From an uncultured Bacteroidales bacterium (GTDB lineage Bacteria; Bacteroidota; Bacteroidia; Bacteroidales; Muribaculaceae), in NCBI GenBank assembly GCA_949289215.1, contig CASENC010000007.1:62001-126000 (forward strand): a DNA stretch of 64,000 nt, given 5' to 3'. This document shows positions 1 to 12,029 of the stretch, one piece after another. Position 1 is the stretch's first letter, and every line of letters begins with the position of its first letter. The translations under genes were made by a program, and so were the position numbers. Under the pieces are notes generated by a model that did not search any database, was not told the origin of the DNA, and saw only the letters and a list, made by a program, of their open reading frames with translations.

Positions 1-786
1 CATTGCATCGGGAAGCCATATATGCAACGGGAACATTGCCGACTTACCGGCACCGCCCATGAAGATGAGCGTCAATGCCCATGTCATGACCGAGCAGCCG
101 AGGAATGTTGCTCCACCGGCGGTGGAAATGGCTGCTTGCGGATCGCTGGTGAGCGAAATAAAATCGAATGTGTCGGTGTAGAACGACAAAATCAAAATAC
201 CTATCAAGAAACCAAGGTCGGCAAAACGGGTAACAATAAATGCCTTTTTCGATGCCGAAACGGCAGCGGGCAACGTGTAATAGAACCCGATAAGCAAGTA
301 AGAAGATACACCCACAAGTTCCCAAAAGATATACATCTGGAAAATGTTGGTGGCAAGCACCAAACCGAGCATCGAGAAAGTGAACAACGACAAGAACGCA
401 TAATAGCGTTGGAAACCGCGTTCGCCGTCCATATACCCAAGGCTGTAAAGGTGTACCATGAACGAAACAGTGGAAATCACGATCAACATCATTGCCGAAA
501 TAGGATCGAGCAATACGCCTATCTTGATTACCAAATTCTTTGTGAACTCAAGCCACGTCAGGTCGAGGACGGTCAATTGCTGGCGCACCCCGTCGATAAC
601 CTGCCCCTGGTCGGTACCGAAGAAATAAGTGAGGGCTGCCGTGTAGGCAATGACAGTGGTTATACCCATTGCCACTGTGCCCAGTATCCCGGCGGTCTTT
701 TTACTTAACTTAACCCCGACAATTCCCAAAAACAGGAACATGAACACGGGGATTATCAAAACGGCTACTGTATATGATAACTCCAT
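1..786 (-). CDS. nuoL: NADH-quinone oxidoreductase subunit L, N-terminal part (3' end outside window)
   Basis: This is a proton-pumping antiporter-like subunit of respiratory complex I in the inner membrane. Translating the minus strand from the ATG at 786-784 gives 262 codons that run off the left edge. The start reads MELSYTVAVLIIPVFM and is followed by successive hydrophobic helices. Recognisable NuoL segments follow, including LDPISAMMLIVISTVSFMVH, then FWELVGVSSYLLIGFYY, and finally GAGKSAMFPLHIWLPDAM, which carries the conserved lysine and histidine of the proton path. It begins 5 bases after nuoK and is the last gene of the nuoIJKL segment visible here; nuoM and nuoN would be expected beyond the edge. 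Identification is firm, but the C-terminal half, with the long lateral helix, cannot be seen. Confidence 0.95.
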   Translation of the reverse strand, partial: MELSYTVAVLIIPVFMFLFLGIVGVKLSKKTAGILGTVAMGITTVIAYTAALTYFFGTDQGQVIDGVRQQLTVLDLTWLEFTKNLVIKIGVLLDPISAMMLIVISTVSFMVHLYSLGYMDGERGFQRYYAFLSLFTFSMLGLVLATNIFQMYIFWELVGVSSYLLIGFYYTLPAAVSASKKAFIVTRFADLGFLIGILILSFYTDTFDFISLTSDPQAAISTAGGATFLGCSVMTWALTLIFMGGAGKSAMFPLHIWLPDAM

Positions 787-791
787 AGAAC

Positions 792-1103
792 TTAAAATTT
801 CATTTTAGTAAGTTGTCGAATATCCACGTTCCTTACAGCACGATACACGTTGATGACGATGGCTATGGCAAGAGCCGTCTCGGCCGCAGCCAAACCAATG
901 GCAAACAACGAGAAGAACATACCTTCCATCTGTCCGGGGAACAGGAAGCGGTTGAACACTGCAAAATTGATATCCACCGCATTGAGCATCAATTCGAGGG
1001 AAATCAATATGGCTATCATATTTCTACGGGTGATGAACCCGTAAACGCCACAGCCAAACATTATCATGGCCGGGATTATATACATCATCATTGTCAATTC
1101 CAT
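792..1103 (-). CDS. nuoK: NADH-quinone oxidoreductase subunit K
   Basis: NuoK is a small three-helix subunit of the complex I membrane arm, related to MrpC, and takes part in proton translocation. The 103-residue product has the family length. Its second helix reads SLELMLNAVDINF, containing the conserved membrane glutamate, and the third helix contains AAAETALAIAIVI with the second conserved glutamate. The start used here is MELTMMMYI; two internal Met codons a few residues later are possible alternatives, since the family usually begins close to the first helix. It lies 18 bases after nuoJ and 5 bases before nuoL, so translation within one transcript is very likely. Confidence 0.95.
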   Translation of the reverse strand: MELTMMMYIIPAMIMFGCGVYGFITRRNMIAILISLELMLNAVDINFAVFNRFLFPGQMEGMFFSLFAIGLAAAETALAIAIVINVYRAVRNVDIRQLTKMKF

Positions 1104-1121
1104 AATTCGCTTCCTCCTGTA

Positions 1122-1637
1122 TTATCGTTTACGCGCTATTACCACACCACCTATTATACAAGCCAACAACAAGATGCTTATTGCCTCGAACGGCAACAAG
1201 TAGCCAAACTTGTCGGTGCTGAGCAGAGCCTGCCCGATGCTGTGAATGTCGATGCTAAAATTATCAGGCATCTTCTGCATCATGAACGAGCCGTAGCTAA
1301 GCAATGAATACAAGCACACACCGGCACCCAGCAAGGCGGCACTCAGGCCAAGCCACCGCTTATGGTTGGCAAGGCGAGGAGCGTTGGCTCCTGGCTTGTG
1401 AGTCAACAAGATGGAGAATACAAACAGCACCATGATACCGCCGGCATATACTGCTATCTGCACCGCTCCCAGAAATTCATAACCTATCTGGAAATAGATG
1501 CCGGCTGTAGCAAACAGCACGAATAGCAAGTAAGTTGCCGCACGCAAAATCTTGCCCGAGGTCACTGCCAGTACCGAGAACACGATAATTGCAATTGCAA
1601 TTATGAAATACGCAATTATACTTCCTAATGATTCCAT
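1122..1637 (-). CDS. nuoJ: NADH-quinone oxidoreductase subunit J
   Basis: NuoJ is a membrane-arm subunit of complex I. Its third helix carries the pi-bulge that couples quinone chemistry to proton pumping. The product has 171 residues with five predicted hydrophobic helices. It shows the typical stretch KILRAATYLLFVLFATAGIY, followed by GAVQIAVYAGGIMVLFVF, which matches the conserved helix 3 region of the family. The C-terminus ends in IGGVVIARKR, also typical. It starts 5 bases after nuoI ends and is followed by nuoK. No unusual features were seen. Confidence 0.95.
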   Translation of the reverse strand: MESLGSIIAYFIIAIAIIVFSVLAVTSGKILRAATYLLFVLFATAGIYFQIGYEFLGAVQIAVYAGGIMVLFVFSILLTHKPGANAPRLANHKRWLGLSAALLGAGVCLYSLLSYGSFMMQKMPDNFSIDIHSIGQALLSTDKFGYLLPFEAISILLLACIIGGVVIARKR

Positions 1638-1642
1638 GTTAT

Positions 1643-2188
1643 TTATTTATTTTCTTTATTTTCTTCTACTTTAGTGGCACCGGCTGCGGCAGGAGCCTCG
1701 GCGGCCTTGGCCGGCTGTGGCGCGGGTGCCGGTACTTCTTTCTCGGGCAGATAGTTCAATTGCTGCACAAGTTTGCTGCGCGTAAACACGGCCTGCTCGA
1801 AGTCGTTGCGGAATTCGATGGCGCCGTGAGGGCACGACAGCACGCACAACTGGCAGAAAGTGCAGCTTCCCAAGTCATACATATATTTGTCTAATTTTCT
1901 TTTCTTCTTGCCGTCGGGCATTTCCACCATCTTAGTCTCGATGTGAATGGTACCGTTGGGGCAATTCATTTGACATAACCCACAAGCTATGCACTTGTGA
2001 TTGCCTTCGGAATCATAAACGAATGCCAATGTAGCCCTGAACCGATCGGCAATTTCCAAATGCTCACGGTTCTCCGGATATTGCTTCGTTATTTTCGGGG
2101 TCACAAGTTCCTTTCCCGTCACTTGCATTCCTTGCAATAGACTCCATGTCCCTTTGAAGAGAGATGAGAAATAATCTTTGATAGTCAT
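1643..2188 (-). CDS. nuoI: NADH-quinone oxidoreductase subunit I (two 4Fe-4S clusters)
   Basis: NuoI carries the last pair of iron-sulfur clusters (N6a, N6b) in the complex I peripheral arm and passes electrons to NuoB. The 181-residue protein has two ferredoxin motifs: C66-C69-C72 with C76, and C109-C112-C115 with C119. The C-terminal 30 residues are a low-complexity Ala/Pro/Lys/Glu tail (PAPAPQPAKAAEAPAAAG), not needed for the fold. It is the first gene of the second nuo segment. The ATP synthase operon and a terminator separate it from nuoH, its usual upstream neighbour, and it has its own -7 promoter motif 34 bases upstream. With nuoEFG missing, this protein may help receive electrons from a donor other than NADH (inference). 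Confidence 0.95.
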   Translation of the reverse strand: MTIKDYFSSLFKGTWSLLQGMQVTGKELVTPKITKQYPENREHLEIADRFRATLAFVYDSEGNHKCIACGLCQMNCPNGTIHIETKMVEMPDGKKKRKLDKYMYDLGSCTFCQLCVLSCPHGAIEFRNDFEQAVFTRSKLVQQLNYLPEKEVPAPAPQPAKAAEAPAAAGATKVEENKENK

Positions 2189-2221
2189 AGATAAGTCAAA
2201 TCATATAAAATAATACCGGCA

Positions 2222-2229
2222 CAAATATA
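2222..2229 (-). promoter_or_regulatory. Promoter -7 element for nuoIJKL
   Basis: Read on the minus strand this is TATATTTG, an exact match to the Bacteroidetes -7 consensus TAnnTTTG. A -33 TTTG is not obvious at the usual distance. It lies just downstream of the atp terminator and 34 bases before the nuoI start, so the second nuo segment is probably transcribed from here. Confidence 0.6.
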
Positions 2230-2300
2230 TTTCTTTTTTTCGTTTTAGCATAAATCGGGAAGTCCGGTATTTTACTTCCTTTCTTTGCTTGATGTCTTAT

Positions 2301-2353
2301 AAAAACGCTGTCGCCGCTCCAATGTCTTGAATGACATTGGAGTAAGGCTCAGC
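2301..2353 (-). terminator. Rho-independent terminator after atpG
   Basis: The core is a perfect 10-bp stem, CTCCAATGTC / GACATTGGAG, around a 6-base loop at 2317-2342. It is extended outward by GCC/GGC and GCTG/CAGC pairs. On the minus strand the outer stem is followed directly by a run of five T (2305-2301). It begins 10 bases after the atpG stop codon and closes the atp operon. Confidence 0.85.
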
Positions 2354-2362
2354 ATTTCTTGA

Positions 2363-3265
2363 TTATCTTTCTACCTGGCCGCCCAATATGTCGAGCAGTT
2401 CGGTGGTAATGCTCTGTTGGCGCAACTTGTTGTACTCAAGCTGCAACTCTTCAAGCAACTTCTGCGCATTGTCGCTGGCAGTCTGCATTGCCATCACACG
2501 CGCGGCAGCCTCCGAGGCATTGTTCTCGGTACACACTTCCTGCATCACCGAGTTAATGTAAAGCGGCAATACGGCATTGAAAATGGCATTGGCGTCAGGC
2601 TCGAATATGCATGGTGCATTATCGTTCCCGCGCTTGCCTTCACCGGCATTTCCGCTTGCCGCGGCTATTGCCTCTTGGCTCACGGGAAGCAACTGGTCGA
2701 TTTGCATCACTTGCCGGCTCGGTGTCTTATAGTGCATATAAAGTACCATCACCTTGTCGGCCAGCTTCTGCAAGAAAACATTCTTCATGTTTTCGGTAAA
2801 GTTGCTGATGTCGGCAGCATTGCTGCGAGTGTTTATTTCGGCTGCGACAACCGTCAGCTTGTCGCCCTCCAGTTTTTTTGCAGCACGTGCCATCTTTTTT
2901 CCCACGGGGTACACCGTGATTTCCACTCCGGCACCATACCGATTGCGGCTATCACTTATCAACTTCAACAATTCTTTAAAAATATTGATGTTATATGCCC
3001 CACACAGGCCATCATCAGAACCGAAAACAATTATCGACAGCCGCTTAACATCACGAATTTCTATCAACGGCGAATTATATTCACCGTCGGCGGCAAGCAA
3101 GTGTCCCATCACAGTCTGTATTTGGCTGCGAAAAGGCACAAGCCGCTTAAGCGCCTGCTCGCTCTTATGCATCTTGGCCGAAGAAATCATCTTCATCGAA
3201 GTGGTGACTTTCCCCGTGGATGCAACCGAGCCGATTCGTCCTTTTAATTCTCGTAATGTTGCCAT
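2363..3265 (-). CDS. atpG: F1Fo ATP synthase subunit gamma
   Basis: The gamma subunit is the rotating central shaft of the F1 motor. The 300-residue product starts with MATLRELKGRIGSVASTGKVTTSMKMIS-type sequence, the N-terminal coiled-coil helix that inserts into the alpha3beta3 ring. It ends with QRNK-like C-terminal helix features: ARVMAMQTASDNAQKLL, then YNKLRQQSITTEL. Both helices form the antiparallel coiled coil. The length is normal for Bacteroidetes. It is the last gene of the atp operon, 12 bases after atpA, and is followed by a strong terminator. Confidence 0.96.
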   Translation of the reverse strand: MATLRELKGRIGSVASTGKVTTSMKMISSAKMHKSEQALKRLVPFRSQIQTVMGHLLAADGEYNSPLIEIRDVKRLSIIVFGSDDGLCGAYNINIFKELLKLISDSRNRYGAGVEITVYPVGKKMARAAKKLEGDKLTVVAAEINTRSNAADISNFTENMKNVFLQKLADKVMVLYMHYKTPSRQVMQIDQLLPVSQEAIAAASGNAGEGKRGNDNAPCIFEPDANAIFNAVLPLYINSVMQEVCTENNASEAAARVMAMQTASDNAQKLLEELQLEYNKLRQQSITTELLDILGGQVER

Positions 3266-3277
3266 TTGCCGTTATTT

Positions 3278-4855
<1,578 letters not shown>

Positions 4856-4857
4856 AT

Positions 4858-5400
4858 TTAATTTTTAAGGAGTTTTAATCGCAATTTCTTCAGTTCGTTC
4901 TTAATCGACGCGTCAAGTTGCACGGTATCGACACGGACGATAAATCCGCCTATCAAACCGGGGTCGATGCGGTGCGTTTCCTCGATTTTCTTGCCTTCGA
5001 GCTTGCTCTTCACCACGTCGGTCATTCTTTTCAAGGTGGCAGCGGGCATTTCCGTTGCCGTTACAATTTCAATCCTGACGATGTTGTTGGCCTCACGGTA
5101 CAAGTCCTGATAAGCCTTCGACATCTCTCGCATGAAACCCTCGCGGTTGTGACTTATAACAAGTTTTATGAACTTTGCCAGGCAATCGCCAGGCTTAGCA
5201 CCGGCGGCGGCAAGCAGCAATCGCGACTTGTCCTCGCCGGAGATAAAACGGTTGCCCACCGCTTTCTTCAGCTTAGCCTCGGCGGCATAAGCCTCATCGA
5301 GCCGCCTCATTTGGCCGTAGGCTTGCCCGTCTGCCTTCTTCTCGACGGCATACTTCAAGAAAGCCTTGGCATATCGGCGTGCAATTAATCCGTCGTTCAT
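4858..5400 (-). CDS. atpH: F1Fo ATP synthase subunit delta
   Basis: The delta subunit joins the top of the alpha3beta3 ring to the peripheral stalk b-dimer. The 180-residue product fits the OSCP/delta family: the N-terminus [18 protein letters not shown] is the hallmark helix, and the C-terminal part [20 protein letters not shown] is the conserved delta signature. It lies between atpF (9 bases) and atpA (2 bases), the standard order for this operon. Confidence 0.95.
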   Translation of the reverse strand: MNDGLIARRYAKAFLKYAVEKKADGQAYGQMRRLDEAYAAEAKLKKAVGNRFISGEDKSRLLLAAAGAKPGDCLAKFIKLVISHNREGFMREMSKAYQDLYREANNIVRIEIVTATEMPAATLKRMTDVVKSKLEGKKIEETHRIDPGLIGGFIVRVDTVQLDASIKNELKKLRLKLLKN

Positions 5401-5409
5401 AATTCCTGC

Positions 5410-5907
5410 TTAGTTTTTATTTTCAACCTCTTTCAACAATTTGTCCACCAATTCGGCTTGCGCCTTGTCGCCTTCCATGTTCTTGCGAATCATCTTCTCG
5501 GCGATGGAAAGTGCAAAGCTGCTCACCTCGTTGCGGAACTGCAATTCCGATTCCTTGCGTGCCTGCTCTATGGCAACCTTGGCAGCGTCCATTACTTTCT
5601 TGGCCTCATCTTGTGCGGCGGCCTTGGCCTCCTCGATGATTTGGCTCTTCATTTTGGCTGCGTCACGCAATATGTCGGCTTGTTGCTTTTGGGCTTCGGC
5701 TACATATTTTTGGGCTTCGGCTTTGGCATTGTCAAGTTGCTCCTTGGCATTCTTGGCATAAAGCACACCCTTGTCGATCAAGTCGCCTCGTTCCTCAAGG
5801 CTCTTGATGATGTAAGGCCATGCAAACTTTGCCAATATGAAAAACAGGATGGCAAAGAAGACAAACATCCAAAACACCAAACCCAATTCGGGCGTGAACA
5901 GTTCCAT
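5410..5907 (-). CDS. atpF: F1Fo ATP synthase subunit b
   Basis: Subunit b forms the peripheral stalk that holds F1 against the a subunit. The 165-residue protein has one N-terminal membrane helix (residues about 8-30, GLVFWMFVFFAILFFILAKF). A long charged, Ala-rich coiled coil follows, as expected for the dimeric stalk. The family motif around the helix end, WPYIIKSLEERGDLIDKGV, is present. Spacing is 13 bases from atpE and 9 from atpH. Confidence 0.96.
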   Translation of the reverse strand: MELFTPELGLVFWMFVFFAILFFILAKFAWPYIIKSLEERGDLIDKGVLYAKNAKEQLDNAKAEAQKYVAEAQKQQADILRDAAKMKSQIIEEAKAAAQDEAKKVMDAAKVAIEQARKESELQFRNEVSSFALSIAEKMIRKNMEGDKAQAELVDKLLKEVENKN

Positions 5908-5920
5908 CTATCACGAGTTT

Positions 5921-6175
<255 letters not shown>

Positions 6176-6256
6176 TTAAGTTAATGTTTTTTATTTCTTT
6201 GTTTAATGTTTTTTCGATTTCTGCTTTACCATGTTATAAAGGGAAACCGTTTGTTT

Positions 6257-7357
6257 TTATTTTGCCTCGGTTACTGCACTTTCACTTTCGTGTTCACCAC
6301 CGGCCTGAGCCAAGGAGATGAACAATGTGGAAAGCATCGTGAACACATAGGCCTGGATGAAGCTCACAAGCGTGTCGATCAACAACATGAATACCGAAAA
6401 TGCCATCGATACCACCGTTGTCACTCCACCTATTGCAAGACCGCCTATTGCGGTAAATATGAATATCAACAATGTCAAAACTATCACTATCATGTGACCA
6501 CCCATCATGTTGGCAAACAAACGGACAGTGAGTGCCGCCGGCTTGGTGAATATACCGAATAGCTCGATAACGGGCATCATGGGTATAGGTACCTTGAGCC
6601 ACCAAGGCACATCGGGCCAAAAAATGTCTTTCCAATAATGCTTGGAGCCAAATAAGTTGGTCAACAAGAAAGTGAAAATCGACAATACCAATGTAACGGC
6701 AAGGTTGCCCGTCAGGTTGGCACCGCCGGGGAATATCACAATCAGCCCCAACAGGTTCATCGTGAGGATGAAAAAGAAAACCGTGAGCAAATATGGGGCA
6801 AATTTCTTTGCCTTCACACCGAGCGTGGGTTTTATCACACCATCATAGATGTAAGCCACCGTCACCTCGAATGCCCCCAGTCCCCTGCGCGGAGCTTTCA
6901 TTCCATTGCGTTTGTACCACCTTACGAGCCAAAAGGCCATAAGAGCCACCACAAGCGCCGATATTATCAAGGCTGCTACATTCTTGGTAATCGACAGGTC
7001 GAGCGGCCGGTATTGAACCATACCGCCATTGCCGTCGGGACGCTCACCCACGACCTTGCCGTTGTAGTCTCCCCCTTCGGCAATCTTGAACCCGTCGTAT
7101 TCGCCTCCGTGCATGAGCCTCAAAGAACTGAATATGTGCCATGTTCCCTCATAATCGCGCACAATTACCGGCAATGGTATGCGGTGCGAGTGAGAGAAAG
7201 GCACTTCCCAGCCATAACCGTCGCCAAGGTGCTCGAAGATAATCTCCTTGGGATTGATACTGCCCGATCCGCCCTCTTCACCGGCTGCCATGGCGACAGG
7301 TGCACCCGACAGCATGAACAGGAACATTACAGACAATATGGTAAGTACCTTCTTCAT
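6257..7357 (-). CDS. atpB: F1Fo ATP synthase subunit a, with N-terminal extension
   Basis: Subunit a provides the two half-channels for ions beside the c-ring. The 366-residue protein has the essential arginine at about position 279 in ALTVRLFANMMGGH. The sequence before residue 125 is unusual compared with the 270-residue enterobacterial protein. A signal-peptide-like start (MKKVLTILSVMFLFMLSGAPVAMA, in part) is followed by about 100 hydrophilic residues that would face the periplasm. Long a subunits of this kind are known in Bacteroidetes. It sits 16 bases after atpC and 93 bases before atpE. Identification is firm; the role of the extension is unknown. Confidence 0.96.
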   Translation of the reverse strand: MKKVLTILSVMFLFMLSGAPVAMAAGEEGGSGSINPKEIIFEHLGDGYGWEVPFSHSHRIPLPVIVRDYEGTWHIFSSLRLMHGGEYDGFKIAEGGDYNGKVVGERPDGNGGMVQYRPLDLSITKNVAALIISALVVALMAFWLVRWYKRNGMKAPRRGLGAFEVTVAYIYDGVIKPTLGVKAKKFAPYLLTVFFFILTMNLLGLIVIFPGGANLTGNLAVTLVLSIFTFLLTNLFGSKHYWKDIFWPDVPWWLKVPIPMMPVIELFGIFTKPAALTVRLFANMMGGHMIVIVLTLLIFIFTAIGGLAIGGVTTVVSMAFSVFMLLIDTLVSFIQAYVFTMLSTLFISLAQAGGEHESESAVTEAK

Positions 7358-7373
7358 AGTTCAAAGCATGGAA

Positions 7374-7610
7374 TTAATATATGCACACCGACACAACATT
7401 GTTGTTTATATCCGCAATACCGCCCTTGATGTCGCGCGATTGTTTCTCGCCATTGGCAGCCCCATACATGAGCCGGCCTGCGGCAAGAGCCGAAATCATC
7501 GCGGCATGGTGGTCGAGAACCGTAAAAGATCCCAATACACCAGGCATGGTGACAGCTTCCACCTCGCCGGTATATTCCACCTTCTCAGCCGATATTATCT
7601 TCAGTGTCAT
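7374..7610 (-). CDS. atpC: F1Fo ATP synthase subunit epsilon, short form
   Basis: Epsilon couples the gamma shaft to the c-ring and in many bacteria inhibits ATP hydrolysis through a C-terminal helical hairpin. The 78-residue protein covers only the N-terminal beta-sandwich (MTLKIISAEKVEYTGEVEAV, then MPGVLGSFTVLDHHA, ending in VVSVCIY). It stops where the helical hairpin of about 50 residues normally begins. No frameshifted remainder was found in the 16 bases before atpB, so this looks like a genuinely short epsilon, as in other Bacteroidetes. It follows atpD by 45 bases. Confidence 0.93.
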   Translation of the reverse strand: MTLKIISAEKVEYTGEVEAVTMPGVLGSFTVLDHHAAMISALAAGRLMYGAANGEKQSRDIKGGIADINNNVVSVCIY

Positions 7611-7655
7611 AATCTCATTCTTTAATTTGTTTTTTCTCTGTCACATAAAGATGCG

Positions 7656-9164
<1,509 letters not shown>

Positions 9165-9204
9165 TTATTTTTAGGTCTCTGAAATTAAGTCTCTTTTCGT
9201 TTCT

Positions 9205-10281
9205 TTAGAAGTGCAAGCCGTAAACCACAAGCAGGGTCATCAGCACAAGGTTGAACAAGCCTATCGGCATGAGATACTTCCACTCAAGTGCAAGCAACTG
9301 GTCGATGCGCACACGTGGGAACGACCACTTGAACCAAATGATGATGAATGAAATGAAGAACGCCTTGCCAAGGAACCATACCACCGACGGTATATAATCC
9401 ATAATCATGTTGAAGCCATCCCAACCGGGAACGTGCAACGGCATCCAACCACCGAGGAACATCAACGAGGCTATACCCGAAACTATGAACAAGTTAAGAT
9501 ACTCGGCAAGGTAGAAGAAACCGAAGTGGATACCCGAATACTCGGTATGGTAACCGGCTGTCAACTCATGCTCAGCCTCAGGAAGGTCAAACGGACCACG
9601 GTTGGTTTCACCGGTAGCAGCAATCAAATATATAATAAATGCGATGACGGCCGAAATATGTCCTTTGAACAAGAACCAACCATCAGCCTGTGCTGCGACG
9701 AGTTCGCTTACCGACATTGTTCCGGCAAGCACTACGATAGTCATAATCGATAATCCTACCGACAATTCATAACTAATCATCTGCGCACCACTACGCATTG
9801 CACCGATAAGCGTGTACTTATTGTTACTCGACCAACCTGCAAGCAATATACCAAGCACACCAAGCGACGATGCTGCTATCATGAAGAACACGCCGATATT
9901 GAAGTCTATGACTTGCAAACCGTTACCCCACGGCAACACTGCAAAACTTACTACCGATGCAATAATAACCAAGTAAGGCGCAAGGGCAAACAGGAAGCGG
10001 TCGATATTCTCAAGGCGAATAAGTTCCTTGATGAGGATTTTAAACATATCGGCAAATACCTGCAAGATACCCCATGGGCCGACACGCATCGGGCCAAGGC
10101 GGCACTGAAACCATGCACACAACTTGCGTTCGTAGAAAATATAGAATATTGCCAACAGAGCATAGACCAACAGCAGTACCACGCCAATTATGACACATTC
10201 AATCACTGTGGCTGCCCACGCAGGCATAACGCTCTCCAGCAGATTGTCAAACCATGTTGTTATTGAACCAAAGTCAAACAT
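9205..10281 (-). CDS. nuoH: NADH-quinone oxidoreductase subunit H
   Basis: NuoH is the membrane subunit that forms the quinone chamber together with NuoB and NuoD. The 358-residue protein has about eight hydrophobic helices and the family signatures [18 protein letters not shown], then [20 protein letters not shown] with the conserved acidic residues of the E-channel. It follows nuoCD by 41 bases. Directly downstream comes atpD instead of nuoI, which is unusual for this operon and is described under findings. Confidence 0.97.
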   Translation of the reverse strand: MFDFGSITTWFDNLLESVMPAWAATVIECVIIGVVLLLVYALLAIFYIFYERKLCAWFQCRLGPMRVGPWGILQVFADMFKILIKELIRLENIDRFLFALAPYLVIIASVVSFAVLPWGNGLQVIDFNIGVFFMIAASSLGVLGILLAGWSSNNKYTLIGAMRSGAQMISYELSVGLSIMTIVVLAGTMSVSELVAAQADGWFLFKGHISAVIAFIIYLIAATGETNRGPFDLPEAEHELTAGYHTEYSGIHFGFFYLAEYLNLFIVSGIASLMFLGGWMPLHVPGWDGFNMIMDYIPSVVWFLGKAFFISFIIIWFKWSFPRVRIDQLLALEWKYLMPIGLFNLVLMTLLVVYGLHF

Positions 10282-10322
10282 AATATATTCTTATATGTGT
10301 TTTAATTTCGTGAATAATCTTG

Positions 10323-11963
10323 TTAACGGTCAATGTCGGGGATCACATAATCGAGCGACGCTGTAATGGTAATCAAGTCGGCAATCTTGTACCCGCTGCA
10401 AGCCTTATCGACAGAACCTACTATATTCAAGCACGGGCTGTTGAAGTGCATACGATAAGGCGACTTCTCGCCGGTGCTTTCGATATACACGCCAAATGCC
10501 CCGCGGCTTGCCTCAACCTGCTGGAACCAACTTCCTGCCGGCAATTTTATAATCTTCGGCACTTTAGGAGCTATATATTCGTTACCTGGTTCTTTCTCAA
10601 GCAAATCGCACAATTGTTCAAGCAACTTCACGCATTGTTCTATCTCGCGCATCCTCACCATGTAACGGGCAAAACTGTCACCTGCGGTTTCAACCACTTC
10701 TTCAAAGTCAAGTTCGTTATATATCGAATACGGAGCCGTCTTACGCACATCGCAATGCCAACCTGTGGCACGTCCCGACGGGCCTGTCACAGAATAGCTG
10801 ATTGCATCTTCCTTGGAAAGGACACCCACGCCCTTGGTACGGTTCTGAGCAATCACATTGCCTGTAAACAGCTTGTGGTATTCCTTCAAGCGTTCGGGCA
10901 TAATGCTGCAAATGGCACGTACATCCTTGATGAAATCGGGATGCACATCGGCAACCACACCGCCTATCACATTATAATGAAGCGACATACGCGCACCGCA
11001 AGTCTTTTCAAAAATATCAAGTATTTCTTCGCGCTCGCGGAAACCATAGAAGAATGCCGTGGTTGCACCCATATCCATTGTCATACATCCATACGACAAC
11101 AAGTGCGATGACAAGCGCATAAGCTCATCCATCATCACACGTATGATTTGTGCCCGGCGCGGCACTTCAATGCCAAGCGCCTTTTCGATGCACAAGCACA
11201 AGCAGTGGCGATTTTGATGTGCCGACATATAATCCATACGGTCGGTAAACATCAGCGTTTGCGGATATGTCTTCGACTCGCACAATTTCTCTATGCCGCG
11301 GTGTATATATCCGCACATGGGGTCAACCTTCAAGACGGTTTCTCCGTCGATGCTCGCGCGCAAACGCATCACACCGTGGGTTGACGGGTGCTGCGGGCCG
11401 AAGTTAACCACATATTCCTCTTCTTCAAATACCCTCTTATCGATTTTCTTCACCGAGCCATCGCCTTCTTCAACATAAGTTGCAGTGGCGTCTTCATCAG
11501 GCTCTTGGTTCAACCTCACGGGATTCAATTCGGGATTTGCGTCATAATCCTTGCGTAACGGGTAACCCACCCAGTCGGTACGCAAGAACAAGCGACGCAT
11601 ATCGGGATGACCTATGAAAATTATCCCATAAAAGTCATATACTTCCCTCTCTTGGAAAAGAGCCACTTTCCACAAGTCGCTCACGCTATGCAGCACCGGG
11701 TGTTCGCGGTCGGTTGTGGCCACCTTCACCATCAAGTGTTCCTGGGTTTTGGTCGAGGTGAAATAATAGATGCACCCCAACGAGTCTTTCCAGTCGCAAC
11801 CGACGATACCCACAAGATAATCAAATCCCAAATCAGCATTTTCCTTCAACTGCTTTGCCAAGTCGTGCCATTGCTTGTCATCGACCGTCACGCGTAGTTC
11901 CTCGCCCTGCTCAAATGTGGCAGTCGGGCAAAGTTTGCTGATTGTTTCCTGTATGTTTGCCAT
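10323..11963 (-). CDS. nuoCD: NADH-quinone oxidoreductase subunits C and D, fused
   Basis: This is a single 546-residue chain that joins NuoC (about residues 1-155, the 30-kDa subunit, ending near HPDMRRLFLRTDWVGYPLRK) to NuoD (about residue 185 onward, the 49-kDa subunit). The NuoD part opens with NFGPQHPSTHGVMRLR, followed by GYIHRGIEKLCE and the TDRMDYMSAH motif, which line the quinone site. The C-terminus DYVIPDIDR is typical. The fusion is common in Bacteroidetes and some Proteobacteria. It sits 66 bases after nuoB and 41 before nuoH. No nuoE, nuoF or nuoG follows, so the NADH-oxidising module is absent from this operon. Confidence 0.97.
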   Translation of the reverse strand: MANIQETISKLCPTATFEQGEELRVTVDDKQWHDLAKQLKENADLGFDYLVGIVGCDWKDSLGCIYYFTSTKTQEHLMVKVATTDREHPVLHSVSDLWKVALFQEREVYDFYGIIFIGHPDMRRLFLRTDWVGYPLRKDYDANPELNPVRLNQEPDEDATATYVEEGDGSVKKIDKRVFEEEEYVVNFGPQHPSTHGVMRLRASIDGETVLKVDPMCGYIHRGIEKLCESKTYPQTLMFTDRMDYMSAHQNRHCLCLCIEKALGIEVPRRAQIIRVMMDELMRLSSHLLSYGCMTMDMGATTAFFYGFREREEILDIFEKTCGARMSLHYNVIGGVVADVHPDFIKDVRAICSIMPERLKEYHKLFTGNVIAQNRTKGVGVLSKEDAISYSVTGPSGRATGWHCDVRKTAPYSIYNELDFEEVVETAGDSFARYMVRMREIEQCVKLLEQLCDLLEKEPGNEYIAPKVPKIIKLPAGSWFQQVEASRGAFGVYIESTGEKSPYRMHFNSPCLNIVGSVDKACSGYKIADLITITASLDYVIPDIDR

Positions 11964-12029
11964 TATATATAATGTATATATATTTCGTTATACTGTATTA
12001 AATTCTCATTCACGAATGCCGTCCCGACT

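Noticed and set aside
22..708. Plus-strand open frame of 228 codons at the left edge
   Set aside because: It lies opposite nuoL, is full of charged residues without any family pattern, and is a shadow of the real minus-strand gene.
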